Below the pieces are notes generated by a model. That model searched no databases and was not told where the DNA came from. It saw only the letters and a list, made by a program, of their open reading frames with translations. From the NCBI GenBank assembly GCA_014302835.1, contig CP060294.1, forward strand, positions 434,001-498,000: a stretch of DNA of 64,000 nucleotides. The letters are read 5' to 3'. This stretch comes from Pedobacter sp. PAMC26386. GTDB lineage: Bacteria; Bacteroidota; Bacteroidia; Sphingobacteriales; Sphingobacteriaceae. Position 1 is the stretch's first letter, and each line of letters starts with the position of its first letter. Shown piece by piece: positions 1 to 9,166 of the stretch. The position numbers were made by a program, and so were the translations under genes.

Positions 1-1
1 T

Positions 2-994
2 CATGTAGATCGAGATAAAGTGAAACGGATGGGGGTATCTATTGGTGCTGTTTACAGTACGATTTCTGCTTACCTGGGTAGTAGCTATATCAATGACTTT
101 ACTAAATACGGACGTAGTTTCCGCGTAGTTTCACAGGCGGATACAAATTTCCGTAGCAGTATTGAAAATCTGAACCAGATTTATGTAAATAATAGTGTAG
201 GAACTCCTGTTCCGTTAAGTTCGTTTGTCACTTATAAGATGACCGAAAATGCCTCTATTATTAATCACTATAATATGTTCAGGTCAATCGAGATTGGTGG
301 AGCGGCAAGACCAGGAAGAAGTTCTGGGGATGCATTACAGGCTTTAAGAGAGGTTGCTGCACAGACTTTACCACAAGGTTATACTTATAACTTCTCTGGT
401 TTGAGTTTGGAGGAAACTGAGGCCGGTAATAGTACTACATTGATTTTTGGTTTAATAATTGTGTTTGTATTCTTGTTACTTGCTGCATTATATGAGAGCT
501 GGTCGGTTCCTTTCTCTATTTTACTAGCAGTTCCTCTTGGTTTGTTCGGGGCTATTCTTGCCTTGATCTTCCTGCCAAAACTGGATAATAATATTTATGC
601 ACAGGTGGGGCTGATTACGCTGATTGGTTTATCTGCTAAGAATGCGATTCTTATTGTCGAATTCGCGAAAGAGCGGGTTGATTGGGGAATGGAATTAATT
701 TCAGCGACTATTGAAGCGGTTAAATTAAGATTACGTCCAATCATCATGACATCTTTAGCATTTATTCTGGGAGTTATTCCTTTGATTATTTCTTCGGGTG
801 CGGGTGCTGTATCCCGTATGACTATTGGATGGACTGTGGCTGCGGGTATGCTTTCAGCAACTATTCTTGCTTTGTTTATTGTTCCGGTACTATTTGTACT
901 GATCACCAAACTGGCTTATGGTAAAAAGAAACTTGCCGAATTAGAAGCAAATTATAAACCAGAAGAGCATACTGATACGCTGCATGCGGATTAG
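2..994 (+). CDS. RND efflux pump inner-membrane subunit, 3' part (HAE1/AcrB type)
   Basis: Proton-driven inner-membrane component of a tripartite efflux system. Only the last ~330 residues lie in the window; the frame is open from base 2, so the gene begins upstream, and the GTG at 20 is an internal Val. Visible are the end of the porter region (PVPLSSFVTYK, AARPGRSSGDA) and the final membrane half with RND motifs ALYESWSVPFSI, LIGLSAKNAILIVEFAKE and LRPIIMTSLAFILGVIPL. These favour the drug-type HAE1 branch over heavy-metal pumps; the substrate cannot be read. A strong terminator follows at once, so this is the last gene of its operon. Confidence 0.93.
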   Translation, partial: HVDRDKVKRMGVSIGAVYSTISAYLGSSYINDFTKYGRSFRVVSQADTNFRSSIENLNQIYVNNSVGTPVPLSSFVTYKMTENASIINHYNMFRSIEIGGAARPGRSSGDALQALREVAAQTLPQGYTYNFSGLSLEETEAGNSTTLIFGLIIVFVFLLLAALYESWSVPFSILLAVPLGLFGAILALIFLPKLDNNIYAQVGLITLIGLSAKNAILIVEFAKERVDWGMELISATIEAVKLRLRPIIMTSLAFILGVIPLIISSGAGAVSRMTIGWTVAAGMLSATILALFIVPVLFVLITKLAYGKKKLAELEANYKPEEHTDTLHAD

Positions 995-1020
995 TAAAAA
1001 AGGATTGTAAATCTAACAAT

Positions 1021-1051
1021 GGGCTGTACCGGATTCGGTACGGCCCTTTTT
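1021..1051 (+). terminator. Intrinsic terminator after the RND gene
   Basis: An 11-bp stem (GGGCTGTACCG paired with CGGTACGGCCC, one G-U pair) closes a GATT loop and is followed by TTTTT. It lies 27 bases after the stop codon. Confidence 0.85.
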
Positions 1052-1100
1052 GTTGTAAGCTTGTTTTATAAATTTATTCTTTTTAAATCTGAGAATGCCG

Positions 1101-1808
1101 TTATTTTACCTCAAAACTATAAGTAGCCCCTTGCCAGATGGCTTCATAAGATTTGCCTTGATGTTCACCTTTTACTTTTTGGAATTCAGTGACTTCAACG
1201 ACATATTTTCCAGGCCATAGTGGGGTAAACTGAACTATGCCATTTTCATCTGTTTTAGTTTCTTTTGCCCATCCAGAAGGAGAAAGTATGGCAACAGTTT
1301 TCGCTTTTGCGGCTGTATTGTTTAATGATGCTGCTAATTTAACAGTTTGATTAACTTTTACCGGTGAAGCAGTATTCAATTGTAAATTCAATACATTGGT
1401 ACTTGATGCTGTTAGACCTTTTCCCACAATAATATTTGTACTTGCCAGGAAATGGTATTTAGTTGTACCACCCAGCTCTTTTGCTTCATGACTGACTTCT
1501 AAAGCATATAGTCCATTTTGATCGGGTGTGAAATTACTGGTGAAAGAATTGCTGTCTGCACTCAGCTTTAACTGAGTCCTTATCTGATTTGGGGATACAA
1601 GCCATAATGTAAAGTCTTTTACATCAGAATACCATTTAGATACATTCTCTTTTTCGTTTGCAGCATATTCACCATAATAGATTTTTACTGTTTGCTGTTG
1701 TCCGATTTTTCCTGTGTTATTGGTTTCTATCCAAAGTGCGTGCGCATACAGATTGGTTGTGATGAAGCAGAACAAGATGCTTAAGGTAAGAAATACTAGT
1801 TTTTTCAT
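1101..1808 (-). CDS. DUF4198 (NikM-like) periplasmic protein
   Basis: Exported 235-residue protein. A signal peptide covers about residues 1-22 (MKKLVFLTLSILFCF...LYAHA), followed by HALWIE, the usual start of the mature DUF4198 fold, and two beta-rich halves; the second contains WPGKYVVEVTEF. DUF4198 proteins are periplasmic and are linked with metal (nickel, cobalt, iron) uptake loci. The gene lies 54 bases downstream of a PepSY membrane protein on the same strand, probably one operon. A metal-acquisition role is inferred from family and neighbour; no metal-binding residues are proven. Confidence 0.75.
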   Translation of the reverse strand: MKKLVFLTLSILFCFITTNLYAHALWIETNNTGKIGQQQTVKIYYGEYAANEKENVSKWYSDVKDFTLWLVSPNQIRTQLKLSADSNSFTSNFTPDQNGLYALEVSHEAKELGGTTKYHFLASTNIIVGKGLTASSTNVLNLQLNTASPVKVNQTVKLAASLNNTAAKAKTVAILSPSGWAKETKTDENGIVQFTPLWPGKYVVEVTEFQKVKGEHQGKSYEAIWQGATYSFEVK

Positions 1809-1862
1809 TATTTTATATTTTAGATTAATTGATAGGGTTTTCTTTGAATTTGGTGATTTGGG

Positions 1863-3146
1863 TTAAAGTATCACTTCTTGTAATTCAGATTCTAGCGATT
1901 GCCTGGTTTTAATTTCCTTAGCAGTGGTTAATTTTGTGTTTTTTGTGCCTTTTTTCTTGAATTTGCGCCCATACCAGATTAGAAATCCTGTAATTGGAAG
2001 GGACGCGCCAATTAAGGAAGCAAGAAAGGCCATAACTTTTCCAGGAAAACCGAGAATACTGCCTACATGAATGTCATAATTCATTTTTCGTAGCTTACCA
2101 CTAAAACCAGACTGTTCATAAGGGACGGAGTAGATATCGTTAGATTTTAGCTCTTTTATGGTATGCTGGTCAAATGTATAGCCCTGATTATTATAGAACT
2201 GTCCTTTGTTAGGATAAACGGTTATACCTATTGTTGATTTAACTTTGGAAGTATCGGGGAAACTATAATAGAATCCTGCCGATTTCGGATGTTTAGCAAT
2301 GACTTTTTGCCAGGCTGCATCCATAGCCCGTTCTGGTGTGTAAAACTTTTTTGCCTGTAAAGAATCAGATTCAAGACGACCGGAATTGATCATTTTCTCT
2401 CCTCCGGAAGTTACCCAGTATAAGCCTTCACTATACCAGTTGATACCATAAACCATTCCGGTAAGGGCAATGGCAAGCAGGAAAAGTAAGGAGTAGAAAC
2501 CAAGGACATTATGCAGGTCGAGATTCACTCTTTTAAAAGAAGCTCCCCATTTGATTTTGAAGCTTTTATCTCGTGTAGAGTTATTCCATTTTTTTGGATA
2601 CCACCAGATCATTCCGGTAATGAGCAGTACAACAAAAACAAGTGTTCCGTAATTGACAATCGGTCTGCCAATTTCATAAGGCATCCATAAAAAACGATGT
2701 CCGTTGAGGATGAATCTAAAAAAGTCGGTTTCTCCTTTTTTAAGGACCACCGAACTAATCACTTTTCCTGTGTAGGGATTGATTTTCATCATAATACCGC
2801 CACCTCTTCGGCCTTTCTCTTTTGGACCTTTGAGTTGTAAATTGATTGCCCGTCCCTGCTGATAGGTTGCATAGGAGATTACTTTATCCGGATATGTTTT
2901 TTTTGCGATTATACTTAATTGAGAGGGGGTGAGTACAGCTTTATTCTGCTGTTCAATTCTTGTTTCTGGTTCCAGTAAACCCAGTATTTCTTCATTAAAA
3001 ACCCATATGCATGCGGTGATGCAAACAATTAAAACAATGATCCCAGAAATAAGTCCTAGCCAAAGGTGCAGCCATTTATTGATTCTTGTGAAAAGTGAAT
3101 ATGTCTTTTTCTTTTTTTGCGGATTTTGCTTCGTTCCGTTGATCAT
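1863..3146 (-). CDS. PepSY-associated transmembrane protein (iron-uptake type)
   Basis: Integral membrane protein of the PepSY_TM family, often encoded beside TonB-dependent siderophore receptors and thought to help ferric-siderophore reduction or uptake. I chose the ATG at 3146; the longer open frame from 3200 adds 18 residues of unlikely N-terminus. After a Lys-rich cytoplasmic start comes RINKWLHLWLGLISGI leading into TM1, a PepSY-type periplasmic region (NPYTGKVIS), TM segments with HRFLWMPYEIGRP and DLHNVLGFYSLLFLL, and a last TM near GFPGKVMAFLASLIGASLPI. It ends in a basic tail. It is divergent from the AraC gene at 3347. Confidence 0.82.
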   Translation of the reverse strand: MINGTKQNPQKKKKTYSLFTRINKWLHLWLGLISGIIVLIVCITACIWVFNEEILGLLEPETRIEQQNKAVLTPSQLSIIAKKTYPDKVISYATYQQGRAINLQLKGPKEKGRRGGGIMMKINPYTGKVISSVVLKKGETDFFRFILNGHRFLWMPYEIGRPIVNYGTLVFVVLLITGMIWWYPKKWNNSTRDKSFKIKWGASFKRVNLDLHNVLGFYSLLFLLAIALTGMVYGINWYSEGLYWVTSGGEKMINSGRLESDSLQAKKFYTPERAMDAAWQKVIAKHPKSAGFYYSFPDTSKVKSTIGITVYPNKGQFYNNQGYTFDQHTIKELKSNDIYSVPYEQSGFSGKLRKMNYDIHVGSILGFPGKVMAFLASLIGASLPITGFLIWYGRKFKKKGTKNTKLTTAKEIKTRQSLESELQEVIL

Positions 3147-3346
3147 TATTTGCAGTGTTTTTTTATAAATATTTGTCTTTAATTGAATAGTCTGATGCAT
3201 TTCTACTCTTAAAGCAAAAGGTTATGTCCTGAAATTTGCAGGTGTTATTTCTTTTGTGTTTATTTAGACTTGTTATTGACTGTGGGCAAAAATAAAGGAT
3301 TTGAACTACGAGTTTTGCAGCAAAGTATACGGAATCAGCAATAGGT

Positions 3347-4069
3347 ATGATAGAAATCAATATTAGAAGGGGCGAAGGTGTTTTTATTGAGGGAATTAGT
3401 ATAACCAGGAAGCACCATACGATAGTCAAAAAAGCAAGCATGAAATCAGTTGATTCGGAAATTCTACTCTTGCTTCCGGATGGTACTTTCGACAGTAATT
3501 TCTCTGTTTCGTTGCCTATTCATTTAGATGGAAAATATCTCTATAGTGTTTTGTATGATCTTCAAAAGATTTTAAGCACATTAATGCAGCGTAGTCCGGG
3601 TAAATACACTGATTTTTTTATGCAGCTTAAAATTTGTGAGCTTACTGTACTGCTCCTGGAAGCACAGGAAGATTCTGCAAATCATTTGATTAAATGGAGT
3701 AAGCAGGAGGTCACTATATTTGAAATGATAGCACAAGTAATCAGTCAAAATCTTTCTAAGAATTTTTCTATTGCTATGCTGGCAGAGAAAGCTGGGATGA
3801 ACCGTACAAAACTCCAGGCTGGTTTTAAAGAGATAATAGGACAGACAATTAACAGTTATGCTTCTGAACTCAAAATGCAAAAGGCAAAAGCGTTATTGGG
3901 CAGCACACCTGGCTATAGTTTGAAAGAGATTGCTGCTATTGTGGGTTATAGCTGTGGTAATCACTTTTCATCGGCATTTAAGAAGAAGTTTAGTTTTTCC
4001 CCTTCGTCTTTTAAACATACCATTAATATGGTATTCTCTATATTGTTATGGGATTTGATGATAATTTGA
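3347..4069 (+). CDS. AraC family transcriptional regulator
   Basis: DNA-binding regulator of 240 residues. The C-terminal ~95 residues form the double helix-turn-helix: FSIAMLAEKAGMNRTKLQAG is the first, YSLKEIAAIVGYSCGNHFSS the second, then the conserved FKKKFSFSPSSFK. The N-terminal ~140 residues are a short sensor-like domain resembling the PchR-type Bacteroidota regulators, which are usually longer. It is divergent from the PepSY/DUF4198 pair across a 200-base intergenic region, so control of that pair by an iron or siderophore signal is a reasonable inference. The start could be a few codons downstream. Confidence 0.8.
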   Translation: MIEINIRRGEGVFIEGISITRKHHTIVKKASMKSVDSEILLLLPDGTFDSNFSVSLPIHLDGKYLYSVLYDLQKILSTLMQRSPGKYTDFFMQLKICELTVLLLEAQEDSANHLIKWSKQEVTIFEMIAQVISQNLSKNFSIAMLAEKAGMNRTKLQAGFKEIIGQTINSYASELKMQKAKALLGSTPGYSLKEIAAIVGYSCGNHFSSAFKKKFSFSPSSFKHTINMVFSILLWDLMII

Positions 4070-4074
4070 TTGTA

Positions 4075-4105
4075 TAAAAAAAGAGCTTGTTTTTGACAAG
4101 CTCTT
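4075..4105 (-). terminator. Intrinsic terminator of purM
   Basis: A 9-bp stem (AGAGCTTGT/ACAAGCTCT) closes a TTTTG loop. The A-run at 4074-4081 becomes a U-tract on the minus strand, so it mainly ends the purM transcript. Confidence 0.8.
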
Positions 4106-4131
4106 CAGAATAATATGATATTTTTATAGGG

Positions 4132-5313
4132 TTATTCGTAATTGAACTGACCTTTTTCACTGGTAATCGTTACTTGTTTATGTGCTGATTCTTCCACACG
4201 ACCGATGATCTGTGCATCGATATTGAAGCTTTTAGAAATAGCGATAATGTCATCAGCAATTTCCTGAGGTACATATAACTCCATTCTATGGCCCATATTG
4301 AATACTTTGTACATTTCTTTCCAGGCTGTTCCAGATTGTTCCTGAATCAATTCAAAAAGTGGGGGAACCGGAAATAAGTTGTCTTTAATCACATGAATGT
4401 TATCATTGATAAAGTGAAGCACCTTAGTTTGTGCACCACCGCTGCAATGTACTAAGCCATGGATCTGACTTCTGTGTTTCTCTAATACCTTTTTAATGAC
4501 TGGCGCATAAGTACGGGTAGGAGAGAGTACGAGTTTGCCAATAGTAATTTCTGTGTTTTCATCAATCCTGATTTTATCAGTCAGCTTTTTACCACCCGAG
4601 AAAACAAGATCATAAGGTACTGCTGGATCAAAGCTTTCAGGGTAGCTGTCCGCAACTGATTTATCAAATACGTCATGACGTGCTGAGGTTAAACCATTAG
4701 AGCCCATACCACCATTGTATTCTGATTCATAGGTTGCCTGACCTGAAGAAGATAATCCTACAATCACATCTCCCTTTTGAATATGATGATTGCTGATTAC
4801 CTCATCGCGCTTGATGCGGCAGGTAACTGTTGAGTCTACAATAATGGTACGTACTAAATCACCAACATCAGCAGTTTCACCACCAGTAGAGTAAATGGAG
4901 ATTCCCATTTCTCTCAATTCGGCAAGAATTTCTTCTGTTCCGTTGATAATAGCGGCAATAACTTCTCCTGTAATCAGGTTTTTATTTCTTCCGATAGTAG
5001 ATGATAGTAAAATATGATCTGTAGCGCCTACACAGATTAAATCATCAAGATTCATAATGATTGCATCCTGTGCAATGCCTTTCCATACGGAAACATCACC
5101 GGTTTCTTTCCAGTAAACGTAGGCTAAAGAGGATTTAGTACCTGCACCATCAGCGTGCATTATATTACAAAAAGCATTGTCATTACCTAGTATATCAGGG
5201 ATAATTTTACAAAATGCTTGTGGGAAAATACCCTTATCTATGTTTTTGATGGCTTGATGCACATCTTCTTTCGAAGCCGAAACGCCACGCTGGTTATACC
5301 TGTTATCACTCAT
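4132..5313 (-). CDS. purM: Phosphoribosylformylglycinamidine cyclo-ligase (AIR synthase, PurM)
   Basis: Cytosolic enzyme of step 5 of purine synthesis: FGAM + ATP to AIR. The 393-residue protein is the longer Bacteroidota form. It shows the N-terminal RYNQRGVSASKEDV segment, the ATP/substrate region HADGAGTKSSLAYVYW, MNLDDLICVGA, STGGETADVGD, and the late GGAQTKV and VFNMGHRMELYV motifs of the PurM fold. It stands alone between two minus-strand terminators and is probably monocistronic. Assignment is by motif recognition; AIR-synthase-related paralogues exist, but the full set of motifs favours PurM. Confidence 0.88.
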   Translation of the reverse strand: MSDNRYNQRGVSASKEDVHQAIKNIDKGIFPQAFCKIIPDILGNDNAFCNIMHADGAGTKSSLAYVYWKETGDVSVWKGIAQDAIIMNLDDLICVGATDHILLSSTIGRNKNLITGEVIAAIINGTEEILAELREMGISIYSTGGETADVGDLVRTIIVDSTVTCRIKRDEVISNHHIQKGDVIVGLSSSGQATYESEYNGGMGSNGLTSARHDVFDKSVADSYPESFDPAVPYDLVFSGGKKLTDKIRIDENTEITIGKLVLSPTRTYAPVIKKVLEKHRSQIHGLVHCSGGAQTKVLHFINDNIHVIKDNLFPVPPLFELIQEQSGTAWKEMYKVFNMGHRMELYVPQEIADDIIAISKSFNIDAQIIGRVEESAHKQVTITSEKGQFNYE

Positions 5314-5354
5314 ATTGCTGCAAAGATAGAGAAACGCCCGAATGTAGACGATTC

Positions 5355-5396
5355 AAAAAAAAAATAACCTCTGTTTTTTAAGGACAGAGGTTATTT
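5355..5396 (-). terminator. Intrinsic terminator of glnN
   Basis: Stem AATAACCTCTGT/ACAGAGGTTATT with a run of nine A on the plus strand, which is a U-tract for minus-strand transcripts. It lies just downstream of the glnN stop. Confidence 0.82.
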
Positions 5397-5414
5397 CAAT
5401 AAATTAATGGAATT

Positions 5415-7598
5415 CTATTTTAAAAATAACAACTCTCTAAATTTTGGTAATGGCCAAACGCTGTCATCTACAATCTGCTCTAATTTGTCAACATTGTAAC
5501 GAATGGTATCAAAATGAGATTTAACCTTCTCATCATAAGCGATAGCTTTATCTCTTGAGTCCTCAATTGTATTGGCTAATTTACGAGCCTCTAACATGGC
5601 ATCAATTGTAGTTTTTACAATTGATAAGTGATCAGATAACTTATTGATAATAGCTAATGGAGCAACTAATGCTTCTTTGGATAAACCTAGTTCTTTAATG
5701 CTTTTTGCATTTTCTAATAAGGTATTCTGATAAGCGATACATGCAGGAATAATCATCGTATTCGCTACTTCGCCCATAACTCTGGCTTCAATCTGTAGTT
5801 TTTTGTAATAGCTTTCTAAAAGAATATCATGACGGGCATGTAATTCACGTTTAGAAAAGATATTAGTTCTCTCAAATAATTCAGTAGATTTTTCAGAGAT
5901 ATAAGCGTCTAAAGCTAAAGGTGTAGTTTTGATATTTGCTAAACCACGTTTTGCTGCTTCATCTTCCCATTCCTGGCTGTATCCATTTCCTTCAAAACGG
6001 ATATCTTTTGATTCTTTGATGTATTTTTTGATCACTGTTAAAAGAGCGATATCTTTTTTCTCTCCTTTTTTGATCAGTTTATCAACTTCAATTTTAAACT
6101 TAACCAGCTGATCTGCCATGATTGAGTTTAAAACAGTCATCGGTGCAGATGAGTTAGCTGATGAACCTACTGCGCGCAATTCAAATTTGTTACCTGTAAA
6201 GGCAAAAGGTGAAGTACGGTTACGGTCAGTATTATCTAATAAGATTTGTGGTATTTTAGGAATGCCTAACCATAATGCATTATCTTCTTTGATTTTTTTG
6301 CTGATACGTGAGTGTTCGATTTCGTCTAAAACTTCGTTTAACTGCTGGCCTAAAAAGATAGAAATGATTGCCGGTGGCGCTTCGTTTGCACCCAAACGGT
6401 GATCATTGCTTACTGAAGCAATACTTGCTCTTAATAAATCTGCATGTTCATGTACTGCTTTAATTGTATTGACAAAGAAAGCTAGAAACATCAGGTTGTT
6501 TTTAGGCGTTTTACCCGGAGCGAGTAAGTTCTTACCTGTATCTGTAATTAAAGACCAGTTATTGTGTTTTCCTGAACCATTGATACCAGCATATGGTTTC
6601 TCATGTAATAACACTTTGAAATTATGACGGCGGGCAACTTTTTCCATCAGATCCATCAATAGTTGATTGTGATCGATAGCAAGGTTAATTTCTTCGTATA
6701 GTGGTGCACATTCAAATTGCAATGGTGCAACTTCATTGTGACGTGTTTTTAAAGGGATACCTAATTTAAAGGCTTCATTTTCAAAATCTACCATGAATGT
6801 GAATACACGTTCAGGAATTGATCCGAAATAATGGTCATCTAATTGTTGTCCTTTTGCAGACATGTGGCCAAATAAAGTACGACCAGTTAAAGCTAAATCC
6901 GGACGTGCATTATACAAAGCAAGGTCAACCAGAAAATACTCCTGCTCAATACCTAAAGATGCGGTTACTTTGTTAATGCCTTTATCGAAATACTGACAAA
7001 CATCAACTGCAGCTTTATCTAATGAATTTAATGCTTTTAATAAAGGAGCTTTATAATCTAAAGCTTCACCGGTGTAAGCAACAAATACAGTCGGGATACA
7101 TAATGTTTTTCCAGCTTTACTTTCCATAATGAAAGCAGGAGAAGAAGGATCCCATGCAGTATAACCTCTGGCTTCAAAGGTATTTCTGATACCACCATTC
7201 GGGAAACTTGACGCATCTGGTTCTTGTTGTACTAATGCACTACCTGCAAATTTCTCAACTGGACCATCGATGGTTGGTTCGAAAAAGGAATCATGTTTCT
7301 CAGCTGTCGAACCTGTTAATGGTTGAAACCAGTGTGTATAGTGAGTGGCTCCTTTAGACATTGCCCAATGTTTCATCGCTGTAGCGATCTGATTGGCATC
7401 ATCCTGGTTAATTAATTCACCCTGATCAATTGCTGAGATTAGTTTTTCATAGACTTCTTTTGATAAGAAATCTTTCATTTTCTTTTTATCGAACACATTT
7501 GAGCCAAAAAACTCAGAAATTTTGGCTGATGGAGCCTTAACTTCTGGTGAAACTCTGGTTTGTGCTTCTTTTAGTGCGTTTGTCCTTAAGCTTTTCAT
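5415..7598 (-). CDS. glnN: Glutamine synthetase type III
   Basis: Makes glutamine from glutamate, ammonia and ATP in the cytosol. At 727 residues it fits GSIII, which is much longer than GSI (~470). Seen: the N-terminal GSIII region with FFGSNVFD, the catalytic GIEQEYFLVD, the NEVAPLQFECAPLYEE region, LHEKPYAGINGSGKHNNWS, and TDRNRTSPFAFTGNKFELRA; a C-terminal helical domain follows. Single gene with its own terminator. A TAnnTTTG-type promoter is seen just upstream of the ATG at 7598. Confidence 0.96.
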   Translation of the reverse strand: MKSLRTNALKEAQTRVSPEVKAPSAKISEFFGSNVFDKKKMKDFLSKEVYEKLISAIDQGELINQDDANQIATAMKHWAMSKGATHYTHWFQPLTGSTAEKHDSFFEPTIDGPVEKFAGSALVQQEPDASSFPNGGIRNTFEARGYTAWDPSSPAFIMESKAGKTLCIPTVFVAYTGEALDYKAPLLKALNSLDKAAVDVCQYFDKGINKVTASLGIEQEYFLVDLALYNARPDLALTGRTLFGHMSAKGQQLDDHYFGSIPERVFTFMVDFENEAFKLGIPLKTRHNEVAPLQFECAPLYEEINLAIDHNQLLMDLMEKVARRHNFKVLLHEKPYAGINGSGKHNNWSLITDTGKNLLAPGKTPKNNLMFLAFFVNTIKAVHEHADLLRASIASVSNDHRLGANEAPPAIISIFLGQQLNEVLDEIEHSRISKKIKEDNALWLGIPKIPQILLDNTDRNRTSPFAFTGNKFELRAVGSSANSSAPMTVLNSIMADQLVKFKIEVDKLIKKGEKKDIALLTVIKKYIKESKDIRFEGNGYSQEWEDEAAKRGLANIKTTPLALDAYISEKSTELFERTNIFSKRELHARHDILLESYYKKLQIEARVMGEVANTMIIPACIAYQNTLLENAKSIKELGLSKEALVAPLAIINKLSDHLSIVKTTIDAMLEARKLANTIEDSRDKAIAYDEKVKSHFDTIRYNVDKLEQIVDDSVWPLPKFRELLFLK

Positions 7599-7618
7599 TA
7601 GTTTCTTTGAAATTTGAT

Positions 7619-7650
7619 CAAAAATATAATTTTTATAATTAATTATTCAA
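7619..7650 (-). promoter_or_regulatory. Predicted Bacteroidota-type promoter of glnN
   Basis: On the minus strand a TTG (7648-7650) is followed after 21 bases by TATTTTTG (7626-7619), matching TAnnTTTG. Transcription would start only ~15 bases before the ATG. Confidence 0.4.
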
Positions 7651-7918
7651 TAATTGTTAGTAAAAAATCAAATGTCAATATGTTATTGTATGTTTTCTGA
7701 TCTGTTTTTGTTCGCGTGATGAAGCTATGGCTTCTTTAAACCTGCTTTTAAGGCTTCAGTACTGATTTGCTGATCGGATTATTTTATTTAATTAAACTAG
7801 CCTTAGTGATGGAATTTAATCATTTATATCATGATAACGCTAAATCAGGTTTAAATTTTATATAAAATAATCACTGAAATAGTATTTAATATTAAAGGGT
7901 TTGATGATGGTTAAATTA

Positions 7919-7947
7919 TTGAATGGGGCTCATTTTTTTTACCTTTG
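7919..7947 (+). promoter_or_regulatory. Predicted Bacteroidota-type promoter of the VOC/trmN6 operon
   Basis: TTG at 7919-7921, an 18-base spacer, then TACCTTTG at 7940-7947, a full match to the TAnnTTTG -7 box. The ATG follows 27 bases later. Confidence 0.6.
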
Positions 7948-7973
7948 AACGGAATTAAAATACAAAATAACCT

Positions 7974-8357
7974 ATGTTAAAAAGAATTCATCACGTTGCT
8001 ATTATTTGTAAAGATTACGAGGTTAGTAAAAATTTCTATGTAAATATATTAGGTTTAGAAGTTGTTCAGGAGGTTTATAGAGCTGAAAGAAAATCTTTTA
8101 AGCTGGATTTATCTGTAAATGGGCTTTATCAGATTGAATTGTTTTCTTTCGAAAATCCACCTGAAAGGCCATCCAGGCCTGAGGCCACTGGTTTGCGTCA
8201 TTTGGCTTTTGAGGTGGGCGATGTTGCTGCTGTAGCTGCAATACTGAATGCTAAGGGCGTAAAGACAGAAGCATTGAGAATTGATGAGTATACTGGTAAG
8301 CAGTTTACTTTCTTTTCTGATCCTGATGGCTTGCCGCTTGAAATATATCAATGTTAA
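7974..8357 (+). CDS. VOC family protein, GloA2/YaeR-like glyoxalase
   Basis: 127-residue single-domain vicinal-oxygen-chelate protein, cytosolic, probably metal dependent. Start and end follow the family: MLKRIHHVAIICKDYEVS, then YVNILGLEVV, GLRHLAFEVGDV and FFSDPDGLPLEIYQC. The expected metal ligands are the His near residue 7, the Glu in IELFSFE, the His in LRHLAF and the Glu in LEIY. The true substrate is unknown; the family is annotated as lactoylglutathione-lyase-like. The stop codon touches the ATG of trmN6 (TAAATG), so the two are translationally coupled. Confidence 0.85.
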   Translation: MLKRIHHVAIICKDYEVSKNFYVNILGLEVVQEVYRAERKSFKLDLSVNGLYQIELFSFENPPERPSRPEATGLRHLAFEVGDVAAVAAILNAKGVKTEALRIDEYTGKQFTFFSDPDGLPLEIYQC

Positions 8358-9062
8358 ATGGGGAGTGTTTTTAAATTTAAGCACTTTGAAGTGAATCAGG
8401 TTGGTTGTGCGATGAAAATCAATACGGATGGTGTTCTTTTGGCTGCTATAGCTAATCATGCATCGCCAAGAAACATCTTAGATATAGGTACAGGAACGGG
8501 TGTGATCGCGCTAATGCTTGCACAGCGTTTCGGTGCAGCACAGGTGAAAGCTGTGGAAATTGATGAATCAGCTGCGCAGGCGGCTTCAAAAAACTGTTTG
8601 AATTCTCCTTTTTCAGCTAGAACTACGGTAGATCATTCTGCTTTTGAAGAATTTAAGTCGGATTTGAAATATGAGATGATTGTTTCTAACCCTCCTTATT
8701 TTGTGAATGATTTAAAGAACCAGGAAAAAAGAAAGGAAATTGCCAGACATGCTGACGAGGATTTTTTTGAGTTGTTACTCAGGAAAACTGCTGGGTTATT
8801 AACTGAAGACGGATTGCTCTGGCTTATTCTTCCAGTGAAACAAGCTGAGGAGGTTGTGGTCAACGCGGTTCTGCAAAAGCTTTTTCCGTCTAAAATTATT
8901 CATGTTTATTCAGATTGTACCAAAGCTCCTTTCAGACAAATTATTTGCCTTGGATTTGATGACCAGCCACCTTTGCAAGAACATGTATATATATATGAAG
9001 CTCAAAATCTGTACACAGAGCAGTATAAGTATTTGCTAAGAGATTTTTTACTGGCATTTTAG
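8358..9062 (+). CDS. trmN6: tRNA1(Val) A37 N6-methyltransferase
   Basis: SAM-dependent methylation of A37 in tRNA-Val. The 234-residue Rossmann protein shows the SAM-binding DIGTGTG at residues 42-48, VEIDE ending strand 2 (66-70), and the NPPY amino-methylase motif at 111-114. The N-terminal FKFKHFEVNQ...MKINTDGVLLAA is typical of YfiC/TrmN6. The start codon follows the VOC stop with no gap. Short relatives modify other nucleic acids, but the N-terminal signature is specific. Confidence 0.88.
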   Translation: MGSVFKFKHFEVNQVGCAMKINTDGVLLAAIANHASPRNILDIGTGTGVIALMLAQRFGAAQVKAVEIDESAAQAASKNCLNSPFSARTTVDHSAFEEFKSDLKYEMIVSNPPYFVNDLKNQEKRKEIARHADEDFFELLLRKTAGLLTEDGLLWLILPVKQAEEVVVNAVLQKLFPSKIIHVYSDCTKAPFRQIICLGFDDQPPLQEHVYIYEAQNLYTEQYKYLLRDFLLAF

Positions 9063-9166
9063 ATGGGTTTCAGGGTTGAAAAGAATGGTATTCAAATTAC
9101 AGTCTCTGTTTAAATTTGTAATTTCAATTAAACAGGCACTAACAGCTAAATTTTAATGAGCTTTAA

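Larger units (their letters stand above)
7599..7973. other. Divergent intergenic region between glnN and the VOC gene
   Basis: AT-rich 375-base region with no credible ORF. It holds a minus-strand promoter for glnN (7619-7650) and a plus-strand promoter for the downstream operon (7919-7947). The central part (about 7680-7880) shows only short imperfect hairpins such as GAAGC/GGCTTC. I see no clear NtrC-type or other nitrogen-regulator site. Confidence 0.6.

Noticed and set aside
3163..3441. 92-codon minus-strand ORF before the PepSY gene
   Set aside because: Overlaps the start of the AraC gene antisense and the intergenic region; no domain.
4082..4105. Terminator assigned to the AraC gene
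   Set aside because: The U-tract is on the minus strand, so it fits purM; it may help the AraC transcript only weakly.
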